A model generated the notes under the pieces. That model made no database searches and was not told the origin of the DNA. It saw nothing but the letters and a program-made list of their open reading frames with translations. A stretch of 60,095 nt of DNA, taken from the NCBI RefSeq assembly GCF_013177695.1, contig NZ_WOEY01000095.1, positions 1-60,095 on the forward strand. The letters are read 5' to 3'. The first letter of the stretch is position 1. Each line of letters starts with the position of its first letter. The stretch is from Paraburkholderia solitsugae. Its GTDB lineage: Bacteria; Pseudomonadota; Gammaproteobacteria; Burkholderiales; Burkholderiaceae. Position numbers and translations under genes: made by a program. Below are positions 43,108-52,122 of this stretch, in pieces.

Positions 43108-44766
43108 TCAAGTGGGCACGAGCTTCAGGCGCTGCACCTTGCCCGAAGGTCCACGAGGCAGTTCCGTGACGAAGCGAAATTCCTTCGGCGTCTTGTAGCG
43201 GCCCAGTTCGCGCAGGCAGTGCTCATGCAGATCCGCGACGTCGAGCGCGCCCTGCCCTTGCTCGACGCGAGGCACGATGAAGGCGACGATCTCCTGCCCA
43301 TACGCGGTATCCGGCACGCCCACCACTGCCGCATCCAACACACCGGGGTGTTTGAGCAACGCTTCATCGATCTCGCGCGGTGCGATGTTTTCGCCGCCCT
43401 TGATGATCAATTCCTTTGCGCGGCCGTTGATGTAGAAGTAACCGTCGCTGTCGCGATAGCCGAGGTCGCCGGTACGCAGCCAGCCGTCGGCGGTGAAGGC
43501 TTCACGCGTTTCCCGGGCGCGCTTGTAATAGCCGCCCATCACCTGCTCGCCGCGCAACACCAGTTCGCCGCACTCGTTGGGCGCGCATTCGCGGCCGTCA
43601 CGATCGATCACCTTGGCTTCACCGCCCGAAGGCAGGCCGATGCTGCCGATTTTTCGCCTCTCCTGATCGTATGGATTACTGAACACAGGCGCGGCGGTTT
43701 CGGTCATGCCCATCGTTTCGATGATGCCGACCCCGAAGCGCGTCTCGAATGCGCGGTGATGATCGACGGGCAGCGCTGCCGACGCACTGCGGCAGAACCT
43801 CAGCGCGGACAGGTCGAACGCGCACGGTTCGTCGTTGTTGAGCAGATAGGCGACGATCGTCGGCACCACGTTGATCCACGTGCAACCGTGGCGCGCGACA
43901 TCCCGCCAGTAGGTCCGTGCTGAAAACCGCGGCGTCATGACCACCGAGCCGCCATGAAAGAGCGGCGCCAGCAACGTCACGACAAGGCCATTGATGTGAT
44001 AAAGCGGCAACGCGGCGAAGACCCGGTCGCCGGTGCCGAGCCGGTGTTCGTGCGAGATGTTGCGGGCATTGGCCAGCAGATTTCGATGCGTCAGCAGGAC
44101 GCCCTTCGGTGCGCCCGTGGTGCCGGACGTGTACATCAACAGCGCCACATCGCTCGCATCTGGCCCGCCGGTCGACGAGGCTTGAGCCTCCCCGGCGGCT
44201 ATCGGTGACGCGCTGGGCGCCCCCTCTGCCGATGCCATGTGCGCGGCGGCAACACCTGCCGCTTCCACCAGCGCTGGTTCGACGCAAGCCGGCACAGGCA
44301 CAACGGCGGCATCGGGCGCCGTCTGGATCAGCGCAACGGTGCGGGTAATGCCTTGCTCACGCAACCCGTCGATCGCGCTCGACATCGCCGCGTGCGTATC
44401 GCCGGAGACAAAGACCATGCGCGTGTCCGAATGCTCCACGATGTAGCGCAACTGCGACGGCTGGCACAACAGATTGAGCGGGTTGGCGACGAGCCCGCTA
44501 TACATCGCCGCGAGCAGCAGCCTTGCCGTGTGGATGCCGTTGCCCATGAAGACCGAAACGACATCGCCGGCGTGCAAGCCTGCTTCGTGAAAATACGTCT
44601 CAAGCGCGCGGCAGTCGTCGCGCAGTTCCGCGAAGGTCAACACGTCGACACGGGCCGCGGCGCCGTCATCCTCGGCGCATTCAGGGGCCGCCAGCAGGAA
44701 CGCCTGGTCGGGATGCTGAGCGGCGCGCGCGTCGATCAGCGCGCGAATCGTATGAGGCGTTCTCAT
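43108..44766 (-). CDS. sauT: AMP-forming CoA ligase, probable sulfoacetate-CoA ligase SauT
   Basis: A 552-residue ANL-superfamily ligase that would activate sulfoacetate with ATP and CoA to sulfoacetyl-CoA. The P-loop MYTSGTTGAPKGV is at 211-223; later come the hinge motif GDLGYRDSDGYFYINGRAKE and the catalytic C-terminal Lys in GPSGKVQRLKL. Residues about 150-205 form an Ala/Pro-rich insertion not needed for the fold. The start ATG overlaps the sauS stop (ATGA), so the two are coupled. On its own the family would be a fatty or aryl acid ligase; the sulfoacetate assignment rests on the sauS-T-U order and the xsc/pta genes nearby. Confidence 0.8.
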   Translation of the reverse strand: MRTPHTIRALIDARAAQHPDQAFLLAAPECAEDDGAAARVDVLTFAELRDDCRALETYFHEAGLHAGDVVSVFMGNGIHTARLLLAAMYSGLVANPLNLLCQPSQLRYIVEHSDTRMVFVSGDTHAAMSSAIDGLREQGITRTVALIQTAPDAAVVPVPACVEPALVEAAGVAAAHMASAEGAPSASPIAAGEAQASSTGGPDASDVALLMYTSGTTGAPKGVLLTHRNLLANARNISHEHRLGTGDRVFAALPLYHINGLVVTLLAPLFHGGSVVMTPRFSARTYWRDVARHGCTWINVVPTIVAYLLNNDEPCAFDLSALRFCRSASAALPVDHHRAFETRFGVGIIETMGMTETAAPVFSNPYDQERRKIGSIGLPSGGEAKVIDRDGRECAPNECGELVLRGEQVMGGYYKRARETREAFTADGWLRTGDLGYRDSDGYFYINGRAKELIIKGGENIAPREIDEALLKHPGVLDAAVVGVPDTAYGQEIVAFIVPRVEQGQGALDVADLHEHCLRELGRYKTPKEFRFVTELPRGPSGKVQRLKLVPT

Positions 44767-46208
44767 TTGCCATACCTCCCGAAGAAATCGCCGAGTACGT
44801 CGTCGAGCTCGGGGACGCGCTCCTCGATCGGGTAGGCCACGCGCGTGATGTTCTGGTAATGGTGAAAGTTGAGATTGCTCGAGAAATTGTTGCGGCCCCA
44901 CGTTCCGCATCCCATCGAGAGCGAGAAGGGCAAGCCGTTATCGAAGTTGCCGCCTGTCGCGAGGCAATGCGCCTGATTCACGATCACGCGCGCAACTGGC
45001 AGCGTCGACGCGAGCTCCACCGCTTGGCCCGAGTCGCTGGAATGCAGGCCCACCGAGTGCCCGGCGCCCATATAGGCGTAGATGCCGCGCACGATGTCGG
45101 CAGCAGCATCGAAGGTTGCCGCGCGATAAACGGTCAGTACCGGCGCGAGCTTCTCACCCGAGAAGAGGTAGTCAGCGCCGAAGCCGGTTTCCTCCACCAT
45201 CAGGAAAGCGGGCTCGCGCGCGGCAATATCGTCGAGCCCCGCCGCCCGTGCAATCTCCGTGGCCGAGCGCGCGGTGCAGTGTGCCGACAGCTTGCCGTTC
45301 GACCACAGGGCGGCCTGCAGTCGCGCTTTTTGCGCGGCGTCGAGCATCACGCCACCGCAGGCAGTCAGCTCGGCCAGCATGTTTGCGTACACCGCAGCTT
45401 CGATAACGACGCTGTTTTCGGATGAACAGCTCGTAGCGTTATCGAACGTTTTCGAACGTGCAATCTTGTGCGCTGCATCGTGCAGATCGGCCGACGCGGT
45501 GACGATCGAAGCCACGTTCCCCGCGCCCACGCCGAACGCGGGCGTCCCGCTTGCGTAGGCCATGCGCACATTCGCCTGCGAGCCAGTCGCCACGACCAGA
45601 TCGCACTGCCGCATCAGTTCGGCGGTGGCCGCCTTGCTGATCGGCGCTGGCAACATCTGAACGAGGTCGGCCGCGAGCCCGACTTTGGCGAATTGCGCGT
45701 GAATGAAGTCGATCAGCAGCGCGCACGACGAATAGCCCTTGGGAGAAGGCGCCACGATCACGGCATTGCCGCATTTGAGAGCGTTGACGATCTTGTTGAC
45801 CGGCGTGGCCGCCGGATTGGTGGACGGCGTGATCGCCGCCACCACGCCGACAGCCCGTGCGATCTCGACGATGCCGGTGGCGTCATGACGCTCGATCACA
45901 CCCGTGGTCTTCTGCCCGCGCAAATCGCGCAACAGCCCGAGCGTCTTGCGATAGTTCTTGCGAAACTTGTCGTCCGCGTTGCCGAGACCGGTGTCGCGCA
46001 CCGCCAGCTCTGCAAGCTGCCGGTTGCGCGTGGGCTCCATGATCGCCCACGCTGCGGCGTCGGCGGCGGCATCGAGCATATCTTGCCCCGCGATCTCGAA
46101 TACGCGCTGCGCAGCCCGCGCACGCGCAACCAGTGACGCAACCACGCGTTCGACTTCGCTTTGCGCACTCGCGTGCGTGGCTTCGGCTTCTGTGGCCCTG
46201 ACGTTCAT
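44763..46208 (-). CDS. sauS: Acylating sulfoacetaldehyde dehydrogenase SauS
   Basis: A 481-residue CoA-acylating aldehyde dehydrogenase (AdhE/EutE-like group). Sulfoacetyl-CoA plus NADPH would give sulfoacetaldehyde, the Xsc substrate. PSTNPAATPVNKIVNALKCG forms the cofactor region, and FDNATSCSSENSV carries the catalytic Cys (C261 from this start). GNFDNGLPFSLSMGCGTWG near the C-terminus is shared with SauS-type enzymes. I favour ATG 46208 over the GTG at 46217 because GGAG is better spaced. First gene of sauSTU, divergent from two IclR genes across a region with strong palindromes. Confidence 0.87.
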   Translation of the reverse strand: MNVRATEAEATHASAQSEVERVVASLVARARAAQRVFEIAGQDMLDAAADAAAWAIMEPTRNRQLAELAVRDTGLGNADDKFRKNYRKTLGLLRDLRGQKTTGVIERHDATGIVEIARAVGVVAAITPSTNPAATPVNKIVNALKCGNAVIVAPSPKGYSSCALLIDFIHAQFAKVGLAADLVQMLPAPISKAATAELMRQCDLVVATGSQANVRMAYASGTPAFGVGAGNVASIVTASADLHDAAHKIARSKTFDNATSCSSENSVVIEAAVYANMLAELTACGGVMLDAAQKARLQAALWSNGKLSAHCTARSATEIARAAGLDDIAAREPAFLMVEETGFGADYLFSGEKLAPVLTVYRAATFDAAADIVRGIYAYMGAGHSVGLHSSDSGQAVELASTLPVARVIVNQAHCLATGGNFDNGLPFSLSMGCGTWGRNNFSSNLNFHHYQNITRVAYPIEERVPELDDVLGDFFGRYGK

Positions 46209-46210
46209 AC

Positions 46211-46260
46211 GGTTCACTCCGGAACGGGAAAGATTGGTGTTGGTACCAATCTAGTGAACC
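46211..46260. promoter_or_regulatory. Nested inverted repeats upstream of sauS
   Basis: AGATTGGT-GTTGGT-ACCAATCT (46231-46252) is a perfect 8-bp inverted repeat with a 6-bp spacer, 23 bp before the sauS start. Around it GGTTCACT (46211-46218) and AGTGAACC (46253-46260) form a second perfect 8-bp inverted repeat. The position overlaps the expected sauS promoter, so this is probably a regulator site. Confidence 0.6.
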
Positions 46261-46330
46261 GCGCATGCTTCGGAGTCCCGTTTTCTGAACTATCCCTTGC
46301 GCCAGGCCGGCGAGAATCGAAAAGTGCAAA

Positions 46331-46356
46331 TTTCGGGACTTTCCATAGTCCCGAAA
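46331..46356. promoter_or_regulatory. Perfect 10-bp palindrome before the first IclR gene
   Basis: TTTCGGGACT-TTCCAT-AGTCCCGAAA, a perfect 10-6-10 inverted repeat 54 bp before the IclR start and 122 bp from sauS. A single half-site AGTCCCGTTTTC recurs at about 46273-46284. It is the best candidate for the operator of the adjacent IclR regulator. Confidence 0.65.
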
Positions 46357-46410
46357 ACTAACCAGACCGATGCACAATCCAACTTATAAGTACGACACTG
46401 AGGAGACAGC

Positions 46411-47175
46411 GTGGCGACTTCGAATCAATCGAATGCGGCAGCCGTGCGTGCATTTCGCGTACTTGAAACCTTGGCTGAGGCAAGCGGCCCGCTTTCCATG
46501 ACGGATCTCGTCCATGCCCTCGAACTGCCCAAGCAGACCGTGCATCGGATTCTGGTGCAGTTGATGGATGCGTGGCTGGTCACGCGCAGCGCCGGCGACC
46601 GGCTATACGAGTGTTCACCGCGCGTGCGCATGCTGGCGGTCAATGTGCTGATGCATGCGGGCCCGGCCGCTGCCCGCCATGTGCTGCTCGAGCAACTGGT
46701 GGCCAAAATCGGCGAGACCTGCAATCTGACGATGCTGGCCGGCAACGATGTGGTTTATGTGGACCGGGTGGAAACGGAGTGGCCGCTGCGCATGCATCTT
46801 CAACCGGGTTCGCATGTTCCGCTGCACTGTTCGGCAAGCGGCAAGCTGTTACTCAGCTTTCTGCCCAAGGACAGGCGCGAACGGGTTATCGAAACTTTGC
46901 CGCTGCGCGCCTACTCCGAGCGGACGATTACGGATCGCGGCGAGTTGCGCAAAGAACTGACCATCACGCGGCGGCGCCAGCTCGCGATCAACAATCAGGA
47001 ACATTTGCAGGGGCTCATCGCGATCGCGGTGCCGGTCATGCTGGATCGCAATCGCGCGTGCGCGGCCATCGCCGTTCAGGCGCCGGTCGGGCGGGTCGTA
47101 CTCGAGGATCTGCTGGCCTTCCTGCCCGATCTGCGGCTCGCCGCGGAGGAAACCGCCAAGACATTCCGGCAGTAG
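46411..47175 (+). CDS. sauR: IclR-family regulator, probable SauR
   Basis: A 254-residue IclR regulator. The winged helix is at about 10-70 (AVRAFRVLETLAEASGPLSM, then LPKQTVHRILVQLMDAW) and the effector domain at about 85-250 (LGE/IGETCNLTMLAGNDVVYVD, then HCSASGKLLLSFLP). It is divergent from sauSTU, as sauR is in Cupriavidus necator, so it likely senses sulfoacetate or a CoA derivative and controls sauS. A second IclR gene follows in tandem, so which of the two is the true SauR is open. Confidence 0.8.
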   Translation: MATSNQSNAAAVRAFRVLETLAEASGPLSMTDLVHALELPKQTVHRILVQLMDAWLVTRSAGDRLYECSPRVRMLAVNVLMHAGPAAARHVLLEQLVAKIGETCNLTMLAGNDVVYVDRVETEWPLRMHLQPGSHVPLHCSASGKLLLSFLPKDRRERVIETLPLRAYSERTITDRGELRKELTITRRRQLAINNQEHLQGLIAIAVPVMLDRNRACAAIAVQAPVGRVVLEDLLAFLPDLRLAAEETAKTFRQ

Positions 47176-47411
47176 TGCGGGCGAGATTGCCGGCGAAATA
47201 CGTGCAGCGGCCCGGGACGCAGGGCCGAAAGCGAGTCCGCCACGCGTTCAAACGTGCATTCATGCTCCGAGGTGCCGCGCCGCACCGCATTCCGAAAAAC
47301 GGGATGATCTGCGCTGAAATAGTGCTTTTAAATCACCTGATCCCAGCGAAAACCACCACCGGTAAGGCCACGCGGTACAATGACGCCGATCCATTTTCCG
47401 GAACGGCCCCC

Positions 47412-48164
47412 ATGACTAAAGCGGATACCCCTACCCTGCGGGCGTTCGCCCTGCTCGAGCATCTCGTGCGCGCCGAAGGTCCAGTGTCGCTCGCCGACAT
47501 TGCCCAGGACGTCGACCTGCCGAAGGCTTCACTGCACCGCATGCTGGCTTCGCTCGAGGCCGGCGGCCTCGTGATCCGCGAACCGGGCCAGAAAAACGCC
47601 TATGTGATAGGGCCGCGTCTTGCGCAACTCGGTCTGGGCGTCATGATGCATTCGGGTGCCCGCCGGCTGCGGCATGCGATCCTGTCGAACCTGGTTGCCG
47701 ATCTCGGCGAGACCTGCAACCTCACCATGCTGCACGAAACCGAGGTGCTGTATCTCGACAGGCTCGAAGCACCCTGGCCGTTGCGGCTCGATCTCAAGCC
47801 CGGCTCGCGCGTGCCGGCGCATTGCAGCGCGAGCGGCAAGCTGCTGCTGGCCATGCTGCCGCGCGAACAACGCAGCGCCCTCGTCCGCACGCTGAAGCTC
47901 GAACGCTTCACACCGAACACCATCACCGATCCCGAACTGCTCGAAGCGGAGCTCGACCGCACTGCGCACAAGCGCATCGCTATCGACAATGAGGAATTTG
48001 TCGCCGGTATCGCTTGCGTGGCCGCGCCGGTGATGGATGAGAACAATACCTGCATCGCAGCGATCGCCGTTCATGCCCCGGTCTCGCGGGCGCCGCTGTC
48101 GCGCGCCCTCGAGTTCGTGCCGCGCCTGCAGGAAGCCGCTCAACAGCTCGCTAAAACGTTCTAG
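47412..48164 (+). CDS. IclR-family regulator, tandem paralogue
   Basis: A 250-residue IclR protein: TPTLRAFALLEHLVRAEGPV, LPKASLHRMLASLEAGG, then LGETCNLTMLHETEVLYLD and HCSASGKLLLAMLP. It is clearly paralogous to the IclR protein 236 bp upstream. I chose ATG 47412; the frame is open far upstream only because it overlaps the first IclR gene. Its promoter region carries TTTTCCGGAAC (about 47394-47404), which resembles the CGGAAC/GTTCCG palindrome before xsc, so it may regulate xsc. The 3' side meets a 12-bp repeat array and an IS element. Confidence 0.85.
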   Translation: MTKADTPTLRAFALLEHLVRAEGPVSLADIAQDVDLPKASLHRMLASLEAGGLVIREPGQKNAYVIGPRLAQLGLGVMMHSGARRLRHAILSNLVADLGETCNLTMLHETEVLYLDRLEAPWPLRLDLKPGSRVPAHCSASGKLLLAMLPREQRSALVRTLKLERFTPNTITDPELLEAELDRTAHKRIAIDNEEFVAGIACVAAPVMDENNTCIAAIAVHAPVSRAPLSRALEFVPRLQEAAQQLAKTF

Positions 48165-48210
48165 AGCGCTTTGGCAGTCGCTTGTGCGGTCGGTCATGGT
48201 CGCTCGCGGC

Positions 48211-48318
48211 ACCGCTTTTGCCACCGCTTTTGCCACCGCTTTTGCCACCGCTTTTGCCACCGCTTTTGCCACCGCTTTTGCCACCGCTTTTGCCACCGCT
48301 TCTGCGATCGCTTATGGC
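48211..48318. repeat. 12-bp tandem repeat (minisatellite)
   Basis: Seven identical copies of ACCGCTTTTGCC run from 48211 to 48294, followed by two degenerate copies (ACCGCTTCTGCG, ATCGCTTATGGC) and a partial one. The 12-bp unit keeps frames open on both strands (ATAF repeats on plus, AKAV repeats on minus), but no gene is supported. It starts 47 bp after the IclR stop and ends 10 bp before the left end of the IS1634-type element. Copy number could vary by replication slippage. Confidence 0.9.
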
Positions 48319-48328
48319 ACCGCTTAGC

Positions 48329-50284
48329 CCGAAGTTTGACTGGGCGCCCGAGCTAACCTGTTGAAGCGCTGAGAGATTTTCGAACCGAAGGGGTTGACTA
48401 CTGGGAACAGGCGGGGTCGATGCCGAGCAGCGCAAAGGCTTTGCTCTGCAACGGTGTGGGACGGGTTGTGATGACGATCTTCGCCTGTGGATTGACCGGG
48501 GTGGAAGTGATGTTGTAGGTCAAGGTGGCGAGGTCTTGCAGCAGCGTATGCAGGCTATGCACGGGTAGCGCATCGTCGGTACGGTGGCGCGCGGCTTTGG
48601 CGTTGGCCCCTTCGGAGCGCGGCGTCGGCATCACCGGATTGGTGCGCTGATCACGCCGCGTTGCGAGGTCCTCATCGTCATGAAGCAGGGGCTTGAGCGC
48701 TTCGCGTAGATGCCACTCGACGTAGTAGGCCAGCATGCATAAAAACACGTGCGCGCGCACACGCGACTCGTTGAAGTGATAGATCGGACGCACGTGCAGA
48801 TCGACAGTCTTCATCGAGCGGAAGGCCCGCTCGACCTGCGCCAGGCTCTTGTAGGCCAGGACCGTCTGGGCATCGGAGAACTGTTCGCTGGGCACGTTGG
48901 TGCGCAGTACATAGAGTCCATCAAGTGCGGCTTCGGCATCGATCTGCGCTTGCTTGCGGGTGAACGTAAAGCTGGTCTCGGTGATCTCCAGGTCGAAGTG
49001 CTTGGCCATCCGGTAGCGCTCGATCACGCGACCCACGCGCAAGCCAATCTTGTCCTGGCCGTGCAAGCGATTGCGGGTGCGCGCAGTGGCCTGCGCGATC
49101 GCGGCCAGTTCCACTTCGGTGGCCGCCAGCAGCTCGGCGCGCTTTCTGGCGCGCTCCTCGGCCAACGCCGGGTTGCGGCAGACCACCAGCCGCTCGCCCG
49201 GATAGCGCGCGCTGTCGAGTGCGATCAGGCCGTGCTCGTCGAACAGCGAAGGCTGCCAGGGGCCGCGGTCCTCGATCAGCTCGGCAATCTGTGGCGAGCG
49301 CAGCGCGGTGATCCAGCTCATGCCCGCCGGACGCAGCACCTGCTCGATCCGCGCGCAGGGGACCATGCCGCGGTCCCCCACCCACACCACCTGTGACAGG
49401 CCAAAGCGCTCCTTGAGCTTGTCGATCTGCGCGGCCAGCGTGGCCGGATCAGCGGTGTTGCCGGCAAACACCTCGACCGCTACCGGGCATCCATCCGCGC
49501 TGCACAGCAAGCCGAACACGATCTGCGGGTCGTCGCGTTTGCCGTCGCGCGAGTAGCCGTAGTGGGCGAGCGCGCAGTGCCGGCCGGTGACCCACGTCGA
49601 GGTGAGGTCATAGAGCACCAGCACGCCGTTGCCCAGATGCTGGCGCGCCAGGCTGCGCTCGATGCGCGGCTGCGCCACACCGAGCCAGTCCAGCGCGGCG
49701 TAGAGCCGCTCGGCCTCGAATGCGCCGAGTCCCAGCACCTGCGACAGCGAATGGGTTGCAGACTCCGGCTGCAAGTTGCGCCAGGTGGCGAGCTTGGAGC
49801 CCGGCTCCAACACGCGCGCGACCACCAGGGCCAGCACCAGCGAGCGCACCGGGGCGGGTGCGGGATCCAGCAGCTTCGCGAGACCGCAGCGCCGTGCGAT
49901 ACCGAGCACCGCGGCCACATGGCCATGCGGCAGGGAGCGCTCAATGCTCATCAGCGCCCGGGCTGACTCAACGGCGACGCCGCCCTTGAGCAGGATGCGC
50001 AAGTGCTCGATGAGTTGCGGATCCCAGTGGGACAGATTGGCGATCGTGCGTTTGACGACCTTGCCGCCTTCGCGGTAGCCCTCACGCAGGAGGATCGCGG
50101 GCGGAGAGTTCCGGTTCGGGACGGTCTCGATATACATGGGCTAAAGAATAGACAATCAACCCGGTAAATCAAGATGAAATCTCGTCGAAAATGCATCATT
50201 TACATGGGAACATTTAAGACACAAAAAATGGCGCAAAGGCGCGCCACTTCTTGCTCAGCAGTGGTTCAGGTGTTCAAACTTCGG
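48329..50284 (-). mobile_element. Complete IS1634-type insertion sequence
   Basis: 1956 bp bounded by the inverted repeats CCGAAGTTTGA (left, 48329) and TCAAACTTCGG (right, ending 50284) and flanked on both sides by CTTAGC (48323-48328 and 50285-50290), a 6-bp target duplication. It carries one intact transposase gene. Clean ends and duplication indicate a recent insertion, here between the tandem repeat and the 3' end of tauR. Confidence 0.88.
48398..50137 (-). CDS. IS1634-family (IS4-group) transposase
   Basis: A 579-residue DDE transposase. The N-terminal MYIETVPNRNSPPAILLREG, LTSTWVTG with the first Asp nearby (VLYDLTSTW), VWVGDRGMV with the second Asp, and the late YKSLAQVERAFRSMKTVDL with the catalytic Glu match IS1634-type enzymes. 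The frame is complete with no stops, so the element may be active. The gene fills nearly the whole element. Confidence 0.9.
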   Translation of the reverse strand: MYIETVPNRNSPPAILLREGYREGGKVVKRTIANLSHWDPQLIEHLRILLKGGVAVESARALMSIERSLPHGHVAAVLGIARRCGLAKLLDPAPAPVRSLVLALVVARVLEPGSKLATWRNLQPESATHSLSQVLGLGAFEAERLYAALDWLGVAQPRIERSLARQHLGNGVLVLYDLTSTWVTGRHCALAHYGYSRDGKRDDPQIVFGLLCSADGCPVAVEVFAGNTADPATLAAQIDKLKERFGLSQVVWVGDRGMVPCARIEQVLRPAGMSWITALRSPQIAELIEDRGPWQPSLFDEHGLIALDSARYPGERLVVCRNPALAEERARKRAELLAATEVELAAIAQATARTRNRLHGQDKIGLRVGRVIERYRMAKHFDLEITETSFTFTRKQAQIDAEAALDGLYVLRTNVPSEQFSDAQTVLAYKSLAQVERAFRSMKTVDLHVRPIYHFNESRVRAHVFLCMLAYYVEWHLREALKPLLHDDEDLATRRDQRTNPVMPTPRSEGANAKAARHRTDDALPVHSLHTLLQDLATLTYNITSTPVNPQAKIVITTRPTPLQSKAFALLGIDPACSQ

Positions 50285-50297
50285 CTTAGCCCGCCCC

Positions 50298-51824
50298 CTA
50301 TTCCACAGGCTGCTGTGCGCGCACAAGCTCCGCTAGCAGACGCACGCCCGCATCGATCTTTTCCAGCTTGATGGCCGAAAAACCCATCCGGAAGCAGTGG
50401 TTCTGCTCCAGTCCGGTCATGAAGAAAACCCGGCCCAGCTCGATCAGAATGCCATGTGCCTGCGCATCCGCGGCAAGCTGTGTCGCATCGAGCCATGGCG
50501 GCCCTTCGACCCAGCACGACGCGCCGCCGCCCACCGGCACATAGCGCGCCTCCGGAAGATGCGCGTCGAGCGCCGCCATCAGCGCCTGAGCGCGCTCCCG
50601 ATAGGCATGAGCGAGCCGGCGCAGCAGCGCATCGTGGTGCCCGAGCGCCAGAAAAGTGGCGAAGGCGCGCTGAATATACGCTGCAGGGTGGCGCACCATC
50701 AGGCGCCGCAGCGCGCGCAGTTCACGCACCAGTTCACGCGGCCCGACGATATAACCCAGCCGCAGCCCAGGCGCAAACGTCTTCGACAGGCTGCCGATAT
50801 AGATCACCCGATCCGCCGTATCAAGGCTTTTCAACGCAGGGTGCGGCATGCCTGAGAAGTTGTTTTCGCTCTCGTAGTCGTCTTCGATCAGCACGAAGTC
50901 ATGTTGCTGGGCCTGTTCCAGCAGCGCATGACGGCGCTCGATAGGCATGGTGGCCGTGGTCGGGCACTGGTGGCTCGGCGTCACATAGACGTAATCGCAC
51001 TGCGCGAGCAGATCGGCGTCCTCAACCGGGCGCACGCCGCCGCCATCGACAGGCAGCGGCTGCAGCCGCGCATTGCGGTTCTCGAAGATATTGCGGGCAT
51101 CCGGATAGCCGGGGTTCTCAAAGCCGATCGTGGTCCGCTCGCTCGCGAGCAGATCCGCGATCAGATAGAGCGCCTGCTGGCAGCCGATCGTCACGACGAT
51201 TTCGTCCGGCATCGCAAACACGCCGCGCCGCGGCAGCACCCGCGTGCGGATCTGCTGGATCAGCGTATCGTCGTCGCGCTCGATCAGGTCCGGTGCCCAG
51301 TTGCGGATCTCCATGACCGACAGCGCTTTCATGCAGCATTCTCGCCAATCGTTGGTCGGAAACAGCGACTGGTCGAACTGTCCATAAATGAAGGGATATT
51401 CGTAGCTCAGCCAGTTGCCCGGTTTGACGATGTTGCGCTGCGAGGACGGCCGCCTGCGTAAGCGCTGGTCCCAATCCGGCCGCGCGAGCGCCTCATTGGC
51501 GGCCTGCCCTGGGACCGTCTGCAGCGGCGCGAATTCGTGCCGCCCTTCGAGAATGGCCGGATTGACGAAATGCCCACTGCGCTCGCGTGAAATCAGATAC
51601 CCCTCCTCCACCAGTTGCTGGTAAGCGAGCACGACCGTATTGCGAGCTACACTTAATTGATCGGCCAGCTCGCGACTGGACGGCAACGCGTGATCCGGCA
51701 ACAGTTGGCCGTCCAGAATCGCAGCCACCAGCATCTGGCGAATCTGGCCCTGGAGACTCATATTCGACTCGGGTGAACGCTGGAATCGTTGAGTCCATAG
51801 AGCAATCGAGGTGCGACTTGCCAT
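50298..51824 (-). CDS. tauR: MocR-type (GntR + aminotransferase) regulator, probable TauR
   Basis: A 508-residue MocR regulator. A GntR winged helix at about 20-85 (QIRQMLVAAILDGQLLP, LADQLSVARNTVVLAYQQLV) is joined to a class I aminotransferase-like domain (about 140-505). The PLP Lys lies in YIGSLSKTFAPGLRLGY. ATG 51824 has AGGAGA at six bases. It is divergent from tauABC, which is the standard place for TauR, the activator of taurine genes that needs PLP and taurine. The stop codon lies 14 bp from the right end of the IS1634-type element, so the gene narrowly escaped insertion. Confidence 0.86.
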   Translation of the reverse strand: MASRTSIALWTQRFQRSPESNMSLQGQIRQMLVAAILDGQLLPDHALPSSRELADQLSVARNTVVLAYQQLVEEGYLISRERSGHFVNPAILEGRHEFAPLQTVPGQAANEALARPDWDQRLRRRPSSQRNIVKPGNWLSYEYPFIYGQFDQSLFPTNDWRECCMKALSVMEIRNWAPDLIERDDDTLIQQIRTRVLPRRGVFAMPDEIVVTIGCQQALYLIADLLASERTTIGFENPGYPDARNIFENRNARLQPLPVDGGGVRPVEDADLLAQCDYVYVTPSHQCPTTATMPIERRHALLEQAQQHDFVLIEDDYESENNFSGMPHPALKSLDTADRVIYIGSLSKTFAPGLRLGYIVGPRELVRELRALRRLMVRHPAAYIQRAFATFLALGHHDALLRRLAHAYRERAQALMAALDAHLPEARYVPVGGGASCWVEGPPWLDATQLAADAQAHGILIELGRVFFMTGLEQNHCFRMGFSAIKLEKIDAGVRLLAELVRAQQPVE

Positions 51825-51964
51825 GCTTTCTCCTGTTTTTTGTAGGCGGAGCCCGCTCGCACGAAGGCGGACACCGGCATTGTGGGCGCGCAAAAAAACG
51901 CCTGCCAGTCATCCCGGGCGGCTGCCGGCGACATCGGCGCAACGGCTCAGTCTGGTGCAGCGGT

Positions 51965-51997
51965 GTGGACTCAACGATCAGCCACGTCTGGCCCTAA
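51965..51997. promoter_or_regulatory. Direct repeat resembling TauR boxes
   Basis: GTGGACTCAA (51965-51974) and CTGGCCCTAA (51988-51997), spaced 23 bp start to start, resemble the CTGGACYTAA direct repeats I recall for TauR of Rhodobacter capsulatus (two and one mismatches). They lie between tauR and tauA, 125 bp before the tauA start. The likeness is modest. Confidence 0.4.
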
Positions 51998-52122
51998 CCC
52001 GCAACATTTATTACTGACGATACTCGCATCACCCCTTTGCCGGCGATTGGGACAAGTCCCCGTCGGCGCGGGCTGGATTCACGTGTATTCGCGTACCTAC
52101 ACGGCCATTCTGGAGACCTAAG

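Noticed and set aside
47529..48296. AKAV-repeat protein on the minus strand
   Set aside because: Most of the frame is antisense to the second IclR gene and the start lies inside the tandem repeat; no ribosome-binding site.
48211..48318. CRISPR array
   Set aside because: Units are 12-bp direct tandem repeats with no spacers and no cas genes nearby; it is a minisatellite.
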